This document shows, one piece after another, positions 58,851-64,000 of a stretch of 64,000 nucleotides of DNA. The DNA is from Gordionus sp. m RMFG-2023 (taxonomy: Eukaryota > Nematomorpha > Gordioida > Chordodea > Parachordodidae). The stretch is taken from NCBI RefSeq assembly GCF_954871325.1, contig NC_088775.1, positions 23,537,561-23,601,560 of the forward strand, given 5' to 3'. The stretch's first letter is position 1. Every line of letters starts with the position of its first letter. The position numbers and the translations under genes were made by a program. A model generated the notes under the pieces. That model ran no database searches, was not told the DNA's origin, and saw only the letters and a program-made list of their open reading frames with translations.

Positions 58851-58983
58851 CTCGTAAGAATTCACAGACTTGGTAAATACTTTCGTGTTCCCATGTCAGG
58901 CTGGCTGACTCCCTAGCTACGTCTTCAATATTATGGGCTTCGTCAAAAATAAGAATTTGGTTTTTGAGGTTTAAGGATGGAAT
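58851..58983 (-). CDS. BRIP1: FANCJ/BRIP1 helicase exon (Walker B / DEAH box)
   Basis: Encodes [40 protein letters not shown], EFLR, matching human '[34 protein letters not shown]'. DEAH, the Mg-ATP-binding motif II, is intact, and DVARESAS follows exactly as in the family. Acceptor AATAAATCAG, phase 0 in, 133 nt, donor CGAG|GTTCAT, phase 1 out. This exon alone places the gene in the XPD/FANCJ/RTEL1/DDX11 group, and NIEDxARESAS favours FANCJ. Confidence 0.95.
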
Positions 58984-59211
58984 CTGATTTATTGATTTGT
59001 TTTGATTTTTTATCTTTTCTCCATTTCTGATTTCTCTCTCTCTTTTTCTTATTATTACATTCTTTTTATTATTCCCATAAATAGCGTATTTTGAGACTAA
59101 TTAAAATGTAAGGAGTCTAAACTTGTATGATAGTATTAGAATGGAAACTTAATTTTTTTCTTCCTTCCTTTCTTTCTAGATATTATAAAAATCAATGTGC
59201 ATATTGTGTAC

Positions 59212-59307
59212 CGAATTTCTGACACCTTTATCCAAAATGTAATTGTAGGGGCAAAATATGATATCCGAATCCTCGATGAGACTTCTAGTGGCGAAATACG
59301 GGCATAA
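59212..59307 (-). CDS. BRIP1: FANCJ/BRIP1 helicase exon (last Fe-S cysteine, CPYNY motif)
   Basis: Encodes [32 protein letters not shown], matching human '[32 protein letters not shown]'. The first Cys corresponds to human C350, the fourth ligand of the 4Fe-4S cluster. 96 nt, phase 0 in and out, donor TTCG|GTACAC. Continued reading into the intron would give [15 protein letters not shown], so the donor is well placed. Confidence 0.9.
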
Positions 59308-61003
59308 CTTTATGTATGATAGATTTTTATAAAAAAATACATACACTTAAAATGAAACAAATATGAAAAAAAAGGATTAATATAATCAAGTGAACCTTAA
59401 TTGTTTTTAAAAAAAATGTAAGTAAAAGGGCTGGGCCACACAACTTTTTTAAAATGTATTTATAAGCTAGGCCTGAAGTTTGAAAAACCTTTAAAGCATA
59501 TAACATAAAAATTATCAAGCCGGGCTAGACAATTTGTACAATATTAAAAATTAATGAGCCAGGCCAAATAACCCCGATCAAGAATTTCAAAGTGCCAGGC
59601 TTAGGGCCAACGGAGAGAAGAAATCCCCCCCCCGTAGTATAATTTTTCCAAAAAATATAAAAGGGTTTAGGCGCCAAGCCAGCGGTGGGGGAGAAGGTAG
59701 AAAATCTCCCTCACCTACCCTGTAGCAAAATTTTTGAAAAAAATATAAAAGGGCTTCATGAATTTTGAATTGCTAAGCATTCTATTTCAAATATGTTATA
59801 TTCTTTTCTAACTATTAGCAAAAAGTTAAAATTAATTTAATATTTATTTCTTTCTTTTATATTAATATTTATTCTCGGGAAAATTTAAAATTTATTTTCT
59901 TACACTTTTTAAACATCAACCAAAATAAATTATAATTAATTTACTTCTATTAATAACTATAATTAAAATTTTCCTAGAGTATATGAATTCAAATATCCAA
60001 TCAGACAGAATAAGCTGAATATAATTATTTTTGAGACTTCTTGTATTATAGGGAAAAAAACTGCAAAGCCTGCACGAAAAGATGGAGCCTTCGACATCAA
60101 GTCGTTATAGCATTTTTTGGATCTAGAAAAGCCTAAATGCCCTTGGAGAAATATCAGAATCACCTGAAACAGATATTTTACCTGAAGCTGATACATTTTT
60201 AGATTTATATAACTACCGATTTTTTTTTTTGGAATTTATTAATAATTTATTACACAACAATTTTATGCAATATTTTTCAAAAAAATGTATTTGGCTGAAA
60301 TTATGAGAATCGAGAATATTATTATATTAGATTAGAAAATGAGATAATATCGACCATGAATTTCTCGAGATCTATGTGATTGTTGAGGTCAAAGAGAAAT
60401 TATATGATTTTGAGATTCACAGCCTCGACTATACCGACAAACAAATCGTTCCAATATTTACGTGGACTCAATTAAGGATTACTATAAAATAATCGTTTTT
60501 ACTCCATTTTTGGATTTAATTTTGATTCAAATAAATAAACGATTTGTGATTTATCAAATGACTCTACCAAATTTACAAATACTATATCTTATAACTCCTT
60601 TAACAAATCTTGATATTGAAAAATTTAATTTTATTCATAGGATATAAATGTAAAGGCCGATTAATTTCAGAATTTAAATGGTAAGAAAGATTCATTTTTG
60701 TAGATAATTCTCCGAGAAATACAGTGGAAACATTGCATACTTTAAAATATATTTTATAAGTTTTCCAAATATATTAAAATTACTGTATATTTTAACAATG
60801 ATAACAATTAGTACAAGTACAAATGAGTGAACCTTTTCTTCATTACAGAAAATAGAAACCTATGTCAAAGTAAGACATCTTAAAATTGACTGAATAGACT
60901 AGCTTGACTCATCTAAATCTAATCCCCAGCACAGAATAAATTAATAAAAAATTGACGCAATTGCAAAGAAAATTAAATTTTTATTTATGAATGATATTTT
61001 GAT

Positions 61004-62986
61004 CAGGGACCCAAGAAACGAATATCGGTTCGGTTCAGGATCGAATAAAAATAACGGTTAGGTTTAAGTTCGGTTCGTAAAAAATAAAAATATCGGTTCG
61101 GTTCAAACTATAAAAACCGGTTTGAACACTTTTAGATTTAAGCCTACATCTGAATTATGTATAGGAAAGAATATATTTTATTTATTTTATCATTTAAATA
61201 AAAAACACATACATAAAACATTCATTTTTATTAGCACCCATTAAAATAAAATTTAATTTATAAATATAACAAATAAATATCAATAATTAATATTATTATG
61301 AACAATATTTTTCACTTTATTTACTTAAAATTTTTTTATTAAGCCGCACAATAATATATTTTCAAGATTCGTATCACTCATATTACATATATAATGAGAT
61401 TGTATAAATTTAATTGTTGATATAAGATATTTTTAAAACATACCTTAAATCTAGATATAGGCATTACAAAAAGGCATTGTTGTTTAAAAGTTGTCCTTTT
61501 TAAGTTTAATTTTTTTAGTATGATTGATATCGGTTTTGTCCTTAGCTTCTTGCAGGCTGTACAAGCTTTAATAATATTAGAAACTGAGAATTTTTTTATT
61601 GCATGATCTACCACATAAGGTATGAGAAGCACATCTTATATTCATAATATTATATTAAGAAGCATTAAGATTGATTGTTAATTCATCAGGTACATTTGTG
61701 AAACTAGTAAAACATCATTCAAATTATCTATATTTTGTATTTGTTCTTCTTCATCATTTTCAAACATTTGATTGTCATCATCACTATTCTCCATAAATAA
61801 TTTTACCATCTTAATAAGATTTACCCCATTGTAAATTGTTATAGAGTATATTTGTGATGTTTTGATTTTTTTAATCATTTAATATTTTTATTAAAAGGAT
61901 TTATAAATTTTCTGCAGTGGGCCATTCAAAAATTAATTTCATTACTAGTGTTCTCAGAACAATTTTTGTTTTTTGAATATACTGAAGATTAATCCCAATA
62001 ATGGACCTGTCTAGACGAGTAACACATTCAATTTTTAGAGATAACTTACCATTTATTTCTTTTATTATATTTTGCAGAGTATTTGAGGCTAATTAGGCAA
62101 CATTATATTGAATATTTTGAGATTAATTTTAATATTACCCATGCCTTCTAATTAATGTTGTTAAATTACCTTAAGCCTCTAAATTGAGTCTCAACTTAAA
62201 GATTGATTGGAATATTTTTAGTTAAAAACATGTCTATGCTGTTTTATGGTTGACTAAAGTTAGGTCGTTTAACAACACGACTTCAAATATAGGATCAAGA
62301 ATTTTTTTAAAACCGCTATCATCGATTAATTTGAATGGTCTGCCATTAAAAGTGACTAACTCAGTACAAACATCGATTATTATTTTTTTTATTTAGTTTT
62401 ACTGATATTGTTTGTTCTTTTAATGCTTCTTCTATCGTATGTTGGCTTGATGACATCTTAAACTTTTTTATTTAATTAGGCTTTTGTTGTGATATTTTGT
62501 TAATTTTATCGAATAGAGGGTGGTTTCTTTTTATGTGACTCTCAAGATTTGTTTCATGATGGCCTTTCATATTATTTGACTATCAGTAATATTACATTTT
62601 GATGTGTCATTTATAATACAATATGTAAATAATTTATATATTGGATTTAAATTTTCTCTAGACAATATAATTTATAAGCTTAAAATATTTAAAAAATGTT
62701 GCAAAATGACAATATACTAAAGTTTATAAAAATTATGAATGACACTTATCAATCAAATGTGATTGAAAATATCTTTAAAACAATTCGAATATAATTAAAA
62801 TTTTTGCAATATACTAGTAATAACTTACACTTTATTTTATAAACATAAAATCATGATGCTCAAACAGGTTCAGATACATTTTAACGGTTCGGTTCAGGTT
62901 AGATTTTTTTTAGCGGTTTAGGTTTCGTTTAGGTTCGATAAAAAATAAAGGTTATTAGATGTTTAATGGTTCGGTTTGGATCCCTG
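61004..62986 (-). mobile_element. Decayed hAT transposon with 8-bp target duplication
   Basis: Ends CAGGGACCCAAGAAACGAAT and ...GGTTCGGTTTGGATCCCTG are inverted, with CGGTTCGGTT repeats beside each. ATTTTGAT flanks both sides (60,996-61,003 and 62,987-62,994), a perfect 8-bp duplication. Minus-strand coding scraps include a core piece (61,500-61,632: HAIKKFSVSNIIKACTACKK, LRTKPISIILKKLNLKR), an acidic stretch (61,678-61,878) and a BED-finger-like end near 62,490-62,570. Stops and shifts throughout mean no functional transposase. It lies in the intron between the BRIP1 exons at 59.2 and 63.3 kb. Confidence 0.85.
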
Positions 62987-63305
62987 ATTTTGATTAACTC
63001 TTAACATCATTGTAAAATGTTTAATTTTATATTTTATTGTGATTTACATACCGATTTATATAGCTATAATATTTTTTTTACCGTATTATATTCGTTCTTC
63101 ATTTATAATTTTCCAATATTTTTTTATTTGTGTTCGAATGGAAATTATTATATTTTCCAATATGATTGATTCTAATTTTAGTTCTAATAATTTATAATGG
63201 TCCAAAAAAATTATTTCATTAAACCCAGATAAAAACTTCCATGGACGGTGTATTTGTACTTATCGACTAGTCTTCTTATTTGTACAGTTAAATAATTTTT
63301 TTAAC

Positions 63306-63428
63306 CCAATTTTTTCTGCCAAAACGTGTCAACTCTTCGATATCCCATACGGGGTTTTGCGCGGCAAAATCAAACACCTCTGCTTGCCTCTTTGGCCTCA
63401 ATAGGTTTTTGTAGTATTGGCAACCTAC
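63306..63428 (-). CDS. BRIP1: FANCJ/BRIP1 helicase exon (Fe-S domain)
   Basis: Encodes VGCQYYKNLLRPKRQAEVFD, FAAQNPVWDIEELTRFGRKN, W, matching human 'KSCYFYHGVHK...[21 protein letters not shown]'. The Cys of VGC corresponds to human C310, the third cluster ligand. WDIEEL is invariant in FANCJ. Acceptor GTTATATATATAG, 123 nt, phase 0 in and out, donor TTGG|GTTAAA. A second AG four bases into the exon is ruled out by phase. Confidence 0.9.
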
Positions 63429-63946
63429 CTATATATATAACCATAATTTTAAAAATACAAAAAAAATTTGTTTTAAATAATAATCGTTGGCTGTTTATTA
63501 TAGTGTTCTACATTCATTTTGTTTGCAAAATGTTTTTTTATCTCGATAAACTAATTCTTCGTTACTATATTCTTCCATATCAACATTAAAAAAACTAAAA
63601 TATAATTTAGAAAGTCTTGCATTTGTATTAATACATTGTGATTTCCAATTTAAAATACAACTTTTTCAAAAATGCTCAACTAAAAATTTAAAATAAATGG
63701 ATATAAAACACCATAACACTCAACCGGTAATAAAGAATACAATTGTAGTGCTTAATTTCTAAATATAAATTTGACTTTCAAAAATTATAATTAATTGACA
63801 GAATGATAAATTATGGCAATTATTTGCAAAGAAACTACTTATTTATATTTAAAGCTTTTTTAAAATATTTTTTCTCTTCCCTCCATTTTCTGAATTCAAG
63901 ATCAATTTTTACAAAAAAAATCAAAATAAACAAAATATACTCTTAC

Positions 63947-64000
63947 GTGAAAGCCCTTGATAAGATTAATACACCTATCATTCTTATCCCTCTGTTTAGC
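63947..64000 (-). CDS. BRIP1: FANCJ/BRIP1 helicase exon, partial at the window edge (Fe-S domain)
   Basis: Reads AKQRDKNDRCINLIKGFH up to a consensus donor TTTCAC|GTAAGAG, phase 0 out. The Cys of NDRC corresponds to human C298, the second cluster ligand. Human has '[20 protein letters not shown]' here. The first ligand, the Walker A motif and the start codon lie beyond 64,000. Confidence 0.8.

Noticed and set aside
59160-59185. Pyrimidine-rich TTCC/TTTC tract
   Set aside because: Simple repeat just downstream of a BRIP1 exon donor. No feature is supported.
1-64000. CRISPR arrays, bacterial operons, viral or plasmid origin
   Set aside because: Spliced animal genes and eukaryotic transposons throughout. 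The only regular repeats are the hAT-borne 205-bp array and terminal repeats.

Overview
This window looks like nuclear DNA from an AT-rich invertebrate animal. Two conserved animal genes are read through spliced exons with GT/AG sites: a G-protein beta-5 gene (GNB5) and a FANCJ/BRIP1-type iron-sulphur DNA helicase. Exons show up as short, GC-richer islands in very AT-rich introns. The lineage cannot be fixed from the sequence. No tRNA, rRNA, CRISPR array or bacterial operon was seen.

Layout. (1) 0.6-2.6 kb: a decayed LINE on the minus strand. (2) 4.48-4.94 kb: the 3' end of GNB5 on the plus strand, finishing in a 12-nt terminal exon. (3) 5.8-6.6 kb: a short hAT copy with a perfect 8-bp target duplication. 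(4) 7.58-8.16 kb: four small candidate exons of an unrecognised plus-strand gene, including a tandemly duplicated 45-nt exon. (5) 10.3-19.5 kb: a nest of reverse-transcribing elements: a minus-strand RT element split by a small LTR element (5-bp target duplication GCCAG), two head-to-head Ty3/gypsy-type fossils and a third integrase remnant. (6) 20-24.5 kb: a MITE-like repeat and a decayed hAT transposase. (7) 27.1-64 kb: the helicase gene on the minus strand, at least 17 exons, running off the right end of the window.

The helicase introns hold most of the remaining repeats: a 4.4-kb hAT with an internal ~205-bp tandem array (30.7-35.2 kb), a hairpin MITE, a MADF-domain fragment, an LTR element without a recognised pol gene, a LINE, a second hAT, a DNA transposon with about 600-bp terminal inverted repeats (54.7-56.7 kb) and a third hAT (61.0-63.0 kb).

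The two named host genes act in unrelated pathways (G-protein signalling and interstrand-crosslink/G-quadruplex DNA repair), so their nearness is probably incidental. The helicase exon chain was checked by hand: reading-frame phase matches at every junction except one (exon at 53.5 kb), which carries an internal frame conflict.
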